This document shows, piece by piece, positions 1-11,000 of a stretch of DNA of 64,000 bases. This stretch comes from Adiantum capillus-veneris. Its lineage: Eukaryota; Streptophyta; Polypodiopsida; Polypodiales; Pteridaceae. Positions within the stretch are counted from its first letter, which is position 1; each line of letters begins with the position of its first letter. The notes beneath the pieces are model-generated. The model was not told where the DNA came from and ran no database searches. It worked only from the letters and a program-made list of their open reading frames with translations. A program made the position numbers and the translations under genes. The stretch spans positions 69,693,370-69,757,369 of the forward strand of contig CM043952.1 in NCBI GenBank assembly GCA_014529385.2, written 5' to 3'.

Positions 1-1468
1 CCACAAGCAATCTCTTCTTCATCTTCAAATCTAGCTCTTGATAACATATCTGCAACAAGATTATCTCTAATTGCATATGAAAAAATTCAGGATTAAGAGA
101 TTTAATGTAGGCTATCCATCACAGCATAGCAATATCTGGAGTAGAGCAGTTTGCAATCATCCCTATTAGTGGCTAGCAATCTGTCTCTACCACGACTGAA
201 GCTCCAATAAAGTATTCTTTATCAGACCTTAGAGCAGTAGCAACGCCCCAGAGTTCTCTCTTAACCTGTGGGTAGCCTCTTTGGCGAGCATTGAGCACTT
301 TTTCTCCAAATCGAACCGCATACGTGTTCCCTTCTTCATCATCTTGACCTATAGCCCATCCAATACCTGTCGGGCTAGTGTCGACAACTATTAAGATTAC
401 TGGCCTTTCGCATTTGTAGTTGAATTTTCTCAAGGTCCGAGCCTCAAGGAGCATCTTCTTTAATTTCCTCATAGCTCGTGTGTGAACTTCTTCCCAAACA
501 AATCTTTTACCTTTTCTCAAGAGTTGATAAAGCACTTCTGCAACATGATCTAAATGTGGCAGCCAAATAAGATAGAATACATATGCACCCAGAAACCGAC
601 GAACTTCAGTAACCGAAGAGCATGTTTCCTTCATCTTTTGAATAGCTTCAACTTTAGCTGAACTTGGCCTTCTACCTTCTACACCAGGATTGCACATGTG
701 CCCTACAATTAGAACCTCTTTGGCACCAAAAGTTGATTTTTGCCTTGAAAGTGTTAAGTTAACTTCTTCAAGCGTGGATAAAATAGCATCACAGTCAGCA
801 ATATGTTGAGCAACAAACTGTCGGCACCCCCTCTGATATTTTACTTCATCTTTTGAGCCTTCCTCACAGCCCTTAATCGGTAGATCATCAATGAAAGGCA
901 TAGTAACATGTGGGATAAAGTCCCTTAATACCTTATTCATGTCGTTCATCATATGAGCTACAGAATTAGTAGCACCCTGTGGTAGAGTGCACATCCTTAC
1001 CAATCCGAGAGGTGTACGCATCGTAGTAAGTTCCCTGCTCTCCAAATCTAATTGAAATTGATAATATCCAGAATAAAGATCACCCATAGAGTAAATTGAC
1101 CTACCTGCAAAAGCCTCATCAAATTCATCCACAATTGGGTCGGTACCCACATTGCGGATTGTTACCTTGTTAACAGGTTGCATATCCTGTATAAACCTTA
1201 AAGTACCATTTTTCTTCGGAACAGTGAACCATCGGTTAGAGTATGGTGCACATGATGGTTCCAAGATTCCCATTTCTATCTTCTCATTAAGCAAATTGAT
1301 AAGCTTTGGCAAGTGAGCTTTAGGAACTGGAATAGGACGTAAGCTCCATGGCATGTGAGGAACAGTGAATATAACCATAGGTGCAACAACACTTGGATCC
1401 ACACACCCAATGTCACTTGGCTCAAAGACAAAAGCTTTACCATGTTTTTTGAGCATACCTTGAAACAC
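1..1468 (-). pseudogene. Element A reverse transcriptase and RNase H (Ty3/gypsy pol), runs off left edge
   Basis: Pol segment that copies element RNA into DNA. The open frame 1468-173 carries the RT fingers/palm (PVPKAHLPKL, RFIQDMQPVNKVTIR, the first catalytic Asp in SMGDLYSGY, LPQGATNS, and the FIDD form of the YxDD box followed by LPIKG) and then the start of RNase H (VVDTSPTGIGWAIGQ). A TAG follows VVVETDC near 172, but the same frame still reads like RNase H to the left edge, so the gene is interrupted rather than ended. The RT wording resembles fungal gypsy elements more than the plant FGLTNAP type seen in F. Integrase must lie left of the window. Confidence 0.88.
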
Positions 1469-1597
1469 TTGATTTCCTCTTCATTGAGAAAACCATCTTC
1501 CCCCACCTTCTGCTGCAATGTCTCTTCAATGAATTTGTGCCCAATGTTCTTAGGATTTCTGAGCATAGGCTATCGAGAAGCTTCTTTAATTACTTCA

Positions 1598-1873
1598 TCA
1601 CTTCCCTCTGGTAGAGGTGTAGCCACAGGTCTCACTTTCTTTGCAAATTTCTTGTACTTCGTCTCTACCTGTCTTCAACTTCTTTATCCAAGTCCTCCAC
1701 AATGTGCATAAGTGCCTCGTATATGTCCTTGAGTGCACTTTAACAACTTCAGTTCCACTTTCTAACCTGTTGTGCTTGATATCCTCAAGCTCTGACGTAG
1801 TATCAACATAAGAGATCTCTTTGAAGATTCCTGATATCACATCATCCGGTTCTAGCACATCACATCCCTGCAA
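1598..1873 (-). pseudogene. Element A pol segment between protease and RT
   Basis: Open segment upstream of RT on the minus strand. It has a counterpart in element E (53108-52863): both share an FKEISYVDT / FEEFSFVDT block and an EVVKV / EIVKV block. I recognise no catalytic motif; it is probably the linker between protease and RT. It is separated from the RT frame by stops and a frame change, so the copy is dead. Confidence 0.55.
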
Positions 1874-2403
1874 GTCACTTTGAATGCTTGAAACATATTG
1901 TTTCTCCCACTTAGTTAAATCATTAAATTTCCTATAAGATACTGAACACTCAGATGTTAACCCTAGAAATCCTGAAGAGAAGGTTTCTCTTTGCGAGAAC
2001 TTCTCCTCACTTGCACCACCATAGTCTCGCTTTATAGTGGCACCCCAAGAAAATCCTGAGAAAATCTTTGTTCTTTAAACTCCTTACGTATCTTTGGCAT
2101 TGGACGATCACGTAAACTGTCTTTGTTTCTAGCATGATCAACACATACAGTTAGAAATTAAACCTCTTTCTTACCATCTCGGCTTCGAACCCTGGCATAG
2201 GCCGAGCCATCATCTAGCACCTTAGTTTCCATCCACAGAGCCGTAATTTAGGGTTGTCCCAGAATCAATGGGTAGGAGGAATGCTCCTGTATAAAAAAAG
2301 TTTTTCTCATCACAGACATCCCCAATAGTTACCTTAACATTTGTGCATGCACCGTAAAGATCTCTAGGAAGCATGTTGGAAGCTCGAATCCATCACCTGT
2401 GAT

Positions 2404-2721
2404 CTACATCATAGGCCAATTCTCCTTTTGGTGCAAATTCTTTTCCATGAGATTGATTTCTGACCCATGGTCTATGAGGGCTAAGACCGGCTCCTCAATG
2501 TCGCCAAGCTTTACCACTGTTTCTATTGTTGCTCTTGCCCAATGAGTCCTCGAAAAGTGACTCTTGGGTATAACTTCTTTATCTTCACCGTCATTAAAAT
2601 GCATGTTTCTTACCTCTGGTATAATCGGGCTTGGAACCACCACAGGCTTGGGCTCTTCTTCTTCAAGATCTACTAAATACTCTTCATAGTCTTCCAAAAT
2701 TTCTTCAATGTGATAAACCAC
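2404..2721 (-). pseudogene. Element A retropepsin-like aspartic protease
   Basis: About 105 codons. The motif VLALIDHGSEINLM near the 3' end matches the retropepsin active-site loop D-[ST]-G-[SA], but has His in place of Ser/Thr (D-H-G-S), which would be unusual for an active enzyme. The upstream part is acidic (EEYLVDLEEEE). Its position between gag and RT is canonical. The C-terminal flap region seems to run on in broken frames toward 2150. Confidence 0.7.
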
Positions 2722-2739
2722 TTGGCTTTTAACTGGGTC

Positions 2740-3144
2740 TCACTCTTGATCACTCGGTACTTGCTGCTTTGTTTTTATAATGTCGATGATCTCTTCGTGG
2801 AACTCATGCTTTGCAATTCCAAGAATAACCCCCAAGGTGAGCTCCACTTTACTATTTAGGATACATTCTTCAAAAACTTTCTTCAAATCTGTAGCCAGTT
2901 CAATATTAGACTTGAGTTTATACGAGGACCCTTTAGGCTTACCTTGATTCTTGTCCTTCGGAGCCTCTTCCATAACCACCTCCGGAGCAGGTTTAGGAGC
3001 TGGCACTTCTTCTTTCTTATTGTTGGATCTCATCGGCCTTTTTGACGCCCCAGCCACCTCTTCATCTCTTTTCCGCTTCTCTTCCACCATAGCTTCATTG
3101 GCTTGAGCTTTAGCAATATAAGCATATACCGAAAAAGAATCCAC
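2740..3144 (-). pseudogene. Element A gag-protease linker
   Basis: Open segment of 134 codons, rich in Lys, Glu and Pro (KRKRDEEVAGASKRP, PAPKPAPEVV), ending in a helical stretch (LGVILGIAKHEFHEEIIDIIK). It lies in order between the gag zinc knuckle and the protease. No known domain was recognised. It is probably the gag C-terminus/pre-protease spacer, split from its neighbours by frame changes. Confidence 0.5.
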
Positions 3145-3168
3145 TAGATCGGTCCACCCAGTGGTTTC

Positions 3169-4388
3169 TCAAATTGAATTCCCCACCTGTCGTAACTTTC
3201 CGTATGTTACCTTACCTACTTCTGCTGTCTTTAGAGCATATGGCCACAACTGGCCCTTTGCACCTGTACCATCATCATCTTCCCTACCACAAACTTGCAC
3301 CCCATATGTAGCTACTTCCACAAGGGCAACATTATGTTGTATTTCCTCATCTATCTTCTTCATTCCGCCTCTGCCAAAGCTCAAGCGGAGCATTTCCCCT
3401 GTCGCCTTGAGATGAATCTTCTTGTCTTTCCAGAAAACCACATTCTTCTTATAAGCTTCATCAAACTCATTACACTCTCTCACAAACCTGTGGTCTTCAC
3501 TATCGCACCACATGCATCGATCCCAATTTTTACGTGGTGGCTGCTGTTGCTTAGGTTCAGAATTAGACGCCTTTGCATCTAATCCTTCAAATTTAGCAGT
3601 TTTAAAATTCAAATTTAGTTCTTGAATACCTTTAACGAGATCGTGAAGAACAAGCCCCTCCACTTTGGGTAATGTAGAGGGCGGCTTCTCTTTAATCTCT
3701 TCCTCATCATCATCCAGTACCTCGATCACAATTTGCTCATCAACCCACTTCTGTCCTTTTACGATCATGTTCACCGCTTCAGATACTATTTTCCAATTTG
3801 ATGTCAATCCCAATTCTCCCGCCGGATCCTCCAATAATTGCACCAAATTCTTTTGTAGTCGCGGATCAGCAGCTTGAATAAACAATTCCACCTTTTGATC
3901 CATCAAGGAACGTTGTTCTGCTGACGATAACTGATCAAACTTCTTTTCAAACTCTCGCAACAGTTCTCGTGCAGATAAATTTTTACCCTTCTTCTGCACC
4001 CACTTCGTAAAACTCTGTCTGATCACCCGTTGAGAATCCTCCAGAAAATATTCCTCTTGCAGCGCCTTCTCAAAATCCTGCGAGTGCGGCCCTTGAGCCG
4101 CTTGAATTTCTTTAATCCGGGCCCTAAGTTCTAGCACGCAATCAAATGAAATCCTTCCACTGAATCCTGGTCTTCAATACCATTATCTTCCATAGACTGC
4201 TCATACAAATTGAAAAATTTTGAAATATCTCGGCCCTCAAACCGTTGCAGCTTTTCCGTAACATTTTGACGAGCTTTACGAATCCGCTCTTGCAAATTAT
4301 GTTGCTGCTGGGCAGCCTGCTGCTGTTGCATGTATGCTGCAAATTGCTGCATCATCTGCTGCATGGCTACTTCTTGTGGTGTAGACAT
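3169..4388 (-). pseudogene. Element A gag (capsid/nucleocapsid) with one frameshift
   Basis: Gag-like polyprotein. The likely start is the ATG at 4388 (MSTPQEVAMQQMM), followed by a Gln-rich stretch and a capsid-like helical region (LQRFEGRDISKFFNLYE). The frame ends at 4131 and resumes one frame over at 4137 (LRARIKEIQAAQG), so there is a frameshift or stop between. A nucleocapsid zinc knuckle lies near 3518-3474, spelled C-x2-C-x4-H-x5-C, one residue longer before the last Cys than the canonical CCHC. The next element domains downstream are linker and protease. Confidence 0.75.
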
Positions 4389-6576
4389 ATGCTTCAACAA
4401 TTTTCCCACCCCGGCTCGGTTTCGCATCGGGTTCACCAGGTGTCGGGGGATAAGTGTTCGAAACTTGATCCAGGTCAGCACCGGGCTGCTGGCTATGGAA
4501 AAATTGAGAGTGAAAAATTGCCGGACCGCACAATACAGCAGCAATTAATTACTTGGTAATGTTATCGACGCACAAAACTTGCTCGAAAATTTATAACACC
4601 AATGAAACTGATACGCAATCAAGAAGAAGTGTCATTATCGATACCATTAAATAATGCTAATGATAGTTCAGGAGCTTAAACTCCCATTATAGATCACTCC
4701 GAGCCGTTAATGGCTCCGCAACTCATCAAAAAGAAATAATTAAACTAGGTTGCCTGCTGCTGACGAGAAAGATCCTAATGTGCCGGTTCCATCTGTTTGA
4801 TTTGTCTTCTAACACTATCTTGCCTTTTCTCTAGCACTAGACTTTCCAATTTCCCTTCATGCTCGGCTTGCTCTGAGCTCTCAAAACTTGTCCTGCTTGC
4901 TATGCTGAAGCTTGGCCTTCTTCTCCGAAGACTCCTTACGAGCCTTGTTTGCTCTCTCCTTGCTTAAGCCGAGAGAGAGAGAGAGTATCCCTTTTGGTTC
5001 CTTCCTTACCAAAGGCCGAGAGCGATCCTTGTGCTTTGGTTAGCGAAGGACGAGAGAAAGAGAGTGTCGTTCTTCCTTAATCCCGGAGAGAGAGAGAATC
5101 CCTCCTTCCTCGGCCAAGCTTTTTTCTGCAAATCCTTTCCTGCCTCTTTTCGCTCTCCCCTTGCCCTATTCTCTTTTTTGTTTCTTCGAACAACTACCTT
5201 CTCATTGATAGATTTCTTTTAATAGCCATCCTTTTGTTTTTGCCCCACCACGCAGTCACGGCGCCGTGACTGACCTGGCATGGGAGCATCTGTGATGATG
5301 TGGCAGGCCCGGACAGTGACCAACGCGGAATTTTACGTGGATGCTACCGAAAAGGATCACCTCAGGATGCTGAGCATTTGTTTCTTCATGCTCGTCATCG
5401 TCCGAGCCTCCTACCAAGCACCGCGAGCAACTTCTCTTCCCCTGCACCCTCCTCGCTACCAGCCCACGCCATCGACCTCCCTGTTTTCTATTGTTCACAT
5501 TATAACCCTTAAAGTGGGCAGCCCTTAGTGCCACATTGTGCGGCCCTTGGGTGGCCGACCATGGGCAAACTTGGGAGGCCAATGCTTGGGCGGCCATAAA
5601 GATAGACATAATTGTGGCCCTTGGCCATTATTTAGTGGGCTTGGCACCACACTTGGCATACATATGTTTTAAAGCATTGCGAGCCGACATTCCAGACACG
5701 AAGCTCTGCAAAAATCTACGGCACCACATTTGGCATACATATCTAACGAAGCACTGCCAAACACGGCATTCTTTGTGAGCATTCCTTGACTAACCTTATC
5801 ATCTTGAACTTCAATGCCCGTATCAACCTCTCATATAATCCTACATACCTTTAAGATGCAACTATAGGTGATTGCATTGAAGTAAGGCCTTCTCATCACA
5901 TCCAATAAAAAGTGTCAGAGTTTCTTTCTTGTCAGCCGGGTATTGCCAATTACGACCACTGCCGGCCAAGCACTGCATGAAATGACATCTCGAGCATGAG
6001 ACTCATCAAGCTACTACTGCTCTAGCATCGCAAAATCTGGATAATAGACAAGACTCCTAGCTGAGACACTGACCGAGCCGACTGGACTGGTACGGAGCCG
6101 GCCCCCGATGTATCTTAATCGTCCAATATCTTGGCGATCAGGACTCCGATCACTGAACTGAAAAGACCGACGTGCTCCAACAAAGTGAGCACTTCAAGCC
6201 CGTGCATTCATTTCATTTCTATCACCTCAGCTGCAGTTTCCCAATCCGGTACGGATCTACAATCGACTCAAACTTCAAACTGCCATAACTTCTTCATCTT
6301 AGCTCCAATCGACGAGCCGTAAAGACATGCTGGTAGAGCACTTCAAGCACTTCAGTTCTAAATCATAATCTACCATATGTGCTCACTTCAAGCATACTCA
6401 TTTTTGGCATCATTAAGGTATCTGTTGGTCTTTTTAACCGCATTTGACATACATTCAATATTGAACTTGTCTTGTTACCAAGCCTTAACTACTGTTCATT
6501 AATCATGTAAGCTTCAAACAACTTGATGTGCATTTTTCTAGCATCTTTCTTAGCATGGGAGTGGATCTGCACGACA
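4389..6576 (-). repeat. LTR and leader zone between A2 and A
   Basis: No supportable gene. On the minus strand A2 integrase ends at 6624, a purine-rich tract lies at 6590-6577, and sequence starting TGTCGTGC follows at 6576, as expected for a 3' LTR. A gag starts at 4388, so this segment should hold an LTR (possibly shared by A2 and A) plus the A leader. The LTR end and primer binding site could not be placed. It includes GA-rich patches near 4972-5100 and a perfect palindrome at 5253-5272. Confidence 0.45.
5253..5272. repeat. Perfect 20-bp palindrome
   Basis: CAGTCACGGCGCCGTGACTG is its own reverse complement over all 20 bases. It sits in the LTR/leader zone upstream of element A gag. Its role is unknown. 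Confidence 0.85.
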
Positions 6577-6590
6577 TCCACCGCCTCTGA
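6577..6590 (-). promoter_or_regulatory. Polypurine tract of element A2
   Basis: Minus-strand purine run just upstream of a TG-starting LTR. The matching position in element E (49745-49733) reads as a similar purine-rich tract followed by TGTTGTGC. Such tracts prime plus-strand synthesis in LTR elements. Confidence 0.55.
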
Positions 6591-6861
6591 ACCTGCACAG
6601 CCTCTGGTCTGTTCCAACCGTGCTCATAAAGCATCATCAAGAGCATCATCAGACTCATCATCTGATGCATACATAACAGTGTCTTCAGTAGGTTGATATG
6701 TGTTGAAGTCTACAATATTAATCTCACCATATCGTTGCTTAAACAACTTAACTCTTTTCCCTGCCATAGGCACCTTGAGCTCAGTGCCATCAAGCTCGCA
6801 TAACTTGTAGGTCGCATTATCATAAACATGAAGTACTACATATGGTCCAAACCATCGTTTA

Positions 6862-8201
6862 ACACTAGAATGGTAACAGGACACTTTTATGTCCTTGAAC
6901 ACTTTTGTGTCCTGATAAGTGACCATTTTGCTTGAATTATTTGAAGAGTATGAAAATGAAATTTGAGGTGCTATATATCCACAAAGTTGCCTTATGAGCT
7001 GAAAAAAACTTAGCATTTTTTGTTTAGTATCGATCTCACCATTAACCTTACTCTTGCACAACATTTTTGAACGTAAACTGTGTGAAAAAACAGGTCCTGT
7101 TTTTGACTTTTTTTCAATTTTTTGCAACTATACCACTCTAAACTTCATGTTTGGGAGGTTTAGATGGCTAGAGGTTAGGCCTTCATAGTTCTCAACATGT
7201 TTTGATGCTTGTAGGGAGAGCTAAGTGTTAAAATTGAAAGTTATGACCAATTTACAAGAATTGCATAATCCTGTTTTTTGGCCAAAATTAGCACTTTTAT
7301 GATTTTTTTGGTGGCTTTCTTGATATCCAAATTCAATTTTGATTGTGTAAGTGTAATGTATAACATAAAGCTAATCTTCGTTCAGTTTTGGGGGACCTAA
7401 TATGCTATATAGCATAGTATATGATGATGGTTGAGTTTTTTGATTGTTGAAGAATACGATACATTTTAGAGTAGCAAGTATAACTTTCTCAATGTTGCTA
7501 GTTTCTTAGGCTAATTGTGTGTATTTTGTAGGTAGTAACCATATCTAATCATAGACTATAAACTTGGCTAGATATTGAGTAGTTTATATGGGTTTCTAGA
7601 GGCCATAATGCTAAACCCAGTTTTTTCATGTTAGCTGTATTTAGCACTTTATCATTGCCCCCAAGGTTCCAATTGTAAGAGATCCATTATCCTTTTGAAA
7701 TTATCCATGGCTCCTTTTGAATGCAGAGGCCTAAAGGGAACTAAGAAAACATGTATATAGTATCTGTATTGAGTGTGACTATAGAAACTTTGATGATAGG
7801 TCCGCAGAATGGCAAAAATGCAACTTTTTTGTACCTATTTTTTTTGCCCAAAAGAAATTAGTGAGGTAAAAGCAACCATATGTTTTGGTCACCAACCCAT
7901 TGAAGTTAACAAGGCATTTTATCTCATGTCCTAAAAAATCCCCACTCTTATTTATATGCAATCAACCGTAAGAAATTGCTGTTTTGGGCAAAATGCACTG
8001 GTCCATCAACTTTGGAGGCTTGTAGTGACCAAGAGATGAGAAAAATTACAAGTTTTTCATTTTTTCCATATGTAGTAGTTATTGAAATATAAGCTCATGA
8101 AAGGATTTTTCAAAATGAGTGGATCTACTATGGTTTTGGAAATCTTTCCCAAAACCCTGAAAGGACACTTTTATGTCCTGTTAGGTTACCATTCTAGTGT
8201 T
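6862..8201. mobile_element. Non-autonomous DNA transposon, 1.34 kb, inside A2 integrase
   Basis: Ends are 16-bp inverted repeats: ACACTAGAATGGTAAC on the left and its reverse complement on the right. The flanks share TTAA (6859-6862 and 8201-8204), compatible with either a TA or a TTAA target duplication. Joining the flanks restores the integrase frame across WKMV/KRWFG exactly as in element E, which fixes the boundaries. Just inside both ends is the near-palindrome AGGACACTTTTATGTCCT, with a variant (GAACACTTTTGTGTCC) on the left. The interior is AT-rich and I recognise no transposase. Confidence 0.85.
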
Positions 8202-9008
8202 AACCATTTTCCACATAGCACTGTATTGGTTCTCCAAGCTACTATCATATACAAGGACCCAATCCCCATCTTTAATAACACGAGGTCGTAGTCTGTGCTT
8301 ACCATCAAACGCTGCTTTGTTCTTCAACCTTGCTTCCTTAAGCATTACTTTGGCCTGTTCAATATCTTCCTGACGCCTCTCAAGTTGGCGAATGCGCAAT
8401 GCAAGAAAATCTTCTATAGACATACCTTCTTCCCATGGCATTACGGTCCAAGAAATAACCACTTCCTCTGTAGGCATAATGGGTTTTTTCCCATACATTA
8501 GCTCAAATGACATAAAACCTGTAACAGAACTATGTGTAGTTCGTGTTAAGTATGGATCCTGATTTACCCTTGTAATTTTCTGTGGTAAAAGCGCACATTT
8601 GTAAGACCCCCATTATGAGGAGAATCCATAGTGCGTGAAGGAAAATCACTCGCCGGAAACCAAAATTTTCACAGCCAAAAATCAGGGGCAACTTTAGGGG
8701 CCTCGGGGGCGGAAGCCCCTGATACTTTTTTTTTCCCGTTGGAATATTCCTTTTCGCCAGAATATTATGGCCGGACGGCGGCCAAAAAGTGGTTGGAAAA
8801 CAACCGATCGGTTGGCCGGTGGCCGGTAGTCAATGGCCGATGGCCAGGTGTCGGAAGTCAATGGCCGGTGGCCGAATTCAAAAGCGGACTTGTCTTCTCA
8901 AGGGCGGCCACACATGGGCGGATTGAAGGATCCGCCCGATTTGGACTTATCTACACAAGGCCGGCTACACATGGCTGCCTCTCATGAGAGAGGGCAACCC
9001 TTTTGGCC

Positions 9009-9016
9009 TATAAAAG
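9009..9016 (+). promoter_or_regulatory. TATA box in the single LTR
   Basis: TATAAAAG lies about two thirds into the 8544-9326 LTR on the coding strand, where the U3/R promoter of an LTR element is expected. Confidence 0.6.
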
Positions 9017-9328
9017 GATGCCATTTCTACACACATTTCATAGTGTGAAGTGGATGCAACAAGGTGAGTGTGAGGTGGTGAGAGTGAAGCAAGGCGGGAG
9101 CTCCATTAAGGGTATAATCCCTTTGTAAACTAATTCTTGTTTTGAAGTACTAAAGCCATTTAGTGGCTGCTTTCCCGTGGACGTAGCCCACATTGGGTGA
9201 ACCACGTATATCGTGTGTACTCTCTCTCTTTCTCTCTCTACTCTATAATCTCATGTATGTAAATATGTCTCTATCCATTAAGTAATCTACTTAATTATCT
9301 ATTTAGCTACGTCTTATTTCCTAACAAC

Positions 9329-9340
9329 TGGTATCAGAGT
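9329..9340 (+). promoter_or_regulatory. Primer binding site (initiator Met tRNA type)
   Basis: TGGTATCAGAGT, two bases after the LTR end CTAACA. It matches the common plant PBS complementary to the 3' end of initiator tRNA-Met. Confidence 0.75.
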
Positions 9341-9769
9341 AAGGTTTGTTCGTAGCTAAATTATCTCAAGGAAAAAACTCCTTGAATTGAGTGGGAGTTC
9401 GATCAGCCCATAAAGCAAATGGTAGGAGTTTTGGCCAATCACCAATATGTCCCTAGCATGCCTTTGCTAAAGGTTTAACAATAGGCGGATGCACTCTTTC
9501 ACTTTTACCATTACCCTATGGATTGTATGCTATAGTGAGAGCCAACTTAATGCCCAAGCGATCAAAGAAATCCCGAGCTTCAACTGCATCCAGCTCTCCT
9601 CTATCGGTAGTAATTCTACCAACACATCCATACCTCGAAATAACATCCTCAAGAAAGAACTTGCATACGAAACTGGTAGCTTTGGTACGCAAAGCTCTGC
9701 CTTCCACCTGATTAGTAAGATCCTCTCTGGCAAGAACAATATACTACATCTTCCAGACACGTCATATAT

Positions 9770-10187
9770 ATGTATGCAGTCATTGCACAACCTCTGTATC
9801 GTTTGCTAGTCAACTTTGATTGGACTGAGGAGTGTGAAACTTCATTCCAAAAGCTGAAGGAAAACCTTGTATCAGCACCTGTACTTAAAGCACCAGATTG
9901 GGAAAAGATATTCCATGTTCACATGGATGCTTCTGCATATGCAATCGGGAGTATTTTGGCTCAACCTGGAGATGGAACAATGGATTTTCCAGTTTGTTAT
10001 GCAAGTCAAGTTAAACAGTGCGGAAAATAACTACACAACCACCGAACGAGAGGGGTTAGGAATGATTTATGCCGTAAAGAAATTTTGGCATTATTTGCTC
10101 GCAAACAAATTTGTGTTCTTCACAGATCATCAAGCTCTTTTGTATCTGGTAAATAAACCATGCAATATAGGGAGAATTGTACGTTGA
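9770..10187 (+). pseudogene. Element B RT C-terminus and RNase H, 5'-truncated
   Basis: Plus-strand gypsy pol that begins abruptly at the junction with A2. It shows the RT connection (IAQPLYRLLVNFDWTEECETSF), the RNase H start ([18 protein letters not shown]), then, after a frame change near 10010, [21 protein letters not shown] and [11 protein letters not shown]. Gag, protease and the RT catalytic core are absent, so the 5' half was lost at or before the junction near 9765. Confidence 0.8.
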
Positions 10188-10206
10188 TTTATTATATTTC
10201 TAGAGT

Positions 10207-10689
10207 TTGATTTCACAGTGGTGGTCAAAAAGGGTAAAACCCATTTCAAGGATACACAAAGGGGAAGCTTCTAAAGGAGTAGATGATGACATACGAGATA
10301 CTTATCTTTTCAATATTGAAATGATATCCAAATGGTCTCAGGAAATTGTTAGCGTTATTTCCTTTGGAGGTAGGTTTGATAGCATGGAAGATAGATCCAA
10401 ACAACAAACAATTCGACAAACAAAAAACTTCCGGTTGATTGCAGGACAGCTGTATCATCTAGGATCGCACCAAATTCTACGATTATGTATAAATCCGGAA
10501 GAATTCGAGTGTTACCTTGAAGAAGCACAGGATTGTGCATTTCATTGTTCATCAGTGAAAACACACCAAAGATTGAAACAGTTAGGGGTTTATTGGCCAA
10601 CTATGTATGCGAACACACATTCTTATGTTACCAATTGTACTATATGTATTGCCAACGACCAGTGGATCATGCGACATTGGTTCAGGTAA
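10207..10689 (+). pseudogene. Element B first integrase zinc-binding (H2C2) module
   Basis: The segment reads QLYHLGSHQILRLCI, then H-C...KTHQRLKQLGVYWPTMYA...YVTNCTIC: the HHCC pattern of the integrase N-terminal zinc domain, with the usual YWPTM signature. Its frame ends at 10689. A second module of the same type follows at 10800-11030, which is not normal for a gypsy integrase. Confidence 0.65.
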
Positions 10690-11000
10690 ACATTGCACGG
10701 AGTCAATATATCATTGATTTCTTAACCACCAGGACATTTCTTGAAAACATAACAAGAGCACGGAAAAGAGCTATAGAGTTGGAGGCTTGCGACTTTCAGT
10801 TAATTGGGAACCAACTCTATAGGCGAGAAAAGGACAATCAACTTAGAATCTGTGCAAGTGAAAGTGAATACCTGCTGATTCTAGAATATGGACATGGCGG
10901 AATAAGTGGAGGCCATTTTTTGGGCGATAAGACGAAAAAATTTGTCTTGACCGCAGGAATATGGTGGCCTACATTGCACATGGATGCTGAAGCGTTGTGA
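10690..11000 (+). pseudogene. Element B second integrase zinc-binding (H2C2) module
   Basis: In a different frame from the first module. It begins with a helical linker (RTFLENITRARKRAIELEA), then QLYRREKDNQLRICA, GHGGISGGHFLGDKTKKF, IWWPTLHMDAEAL, and after a further frame change at about 10990 CDACQ completes the H2C2 pattern. The parallel QLY... lead-in before both modules suggests an old duplication. Confidence 0.7.

Larger units (their letters stand above)
8544..9395 (+). mobile_element. LTR retroelement insertion with a single LTR plus PBS and PPT
   Basis: An LTR of 783 bp runs from TGTTAAG (8544) to CTAACA (9326) with TGTTA/TAACA ends. It is followed by a TGGTATCAGAGT primer binding site, only about 55 bp of internal sequence, and a PPT-like GAGTGGGA, after which target sequence resumes directly. 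The flanks share AGTTCG (8538-8543 and 9396-9401), so the insertion is bounded, and integrase reads through when it is removed. No second LTR is present. The PBS type fits many Copia and TRIM elements; no coding capacity. Confidence 0.8.
6624..9760 (-). pseudogene. Element A2 integrase, split by two insertions
   Basis: Integrase of the same family as A and E. From 5' to 3' on the minus strand: core start near 9755 (YIVLAREDLTNQVEGRALRTK), the catalytic region ITTDRGELDAVEARDFF, a stop after IAYNP, then HPPIVK and ALWADR at about 9400. After the one-LTR insertion it resumes with THSSVTGFMSFELMYGKKP (8513-8203). After the DNA transposon it resumes with KRWFGPYVVLHVYDN, the C-terminal nucleic-acid-binding fold, ending at 6624 in an acidic tail (SDDESDDALDDAL). 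Removing both insertions gives a reading that matches element E residue for residue in order. Confidence 0.85.

Noticed and set aside
6862-8201. CACTA-family MITE, because the tip contains CACTA
   Set aside because: The flanking duplication is TA or TTAA rather than 3 bp, and the ends do not resemble the CACTACAACA ends of the element at 33860-47352.
9329-9340. tRNA gene remnants at 9329 and 30584
   Set aside because: Only 11-12 bp match the tRNA 3' end and both sit at LTR edges; they are primer binding sites.
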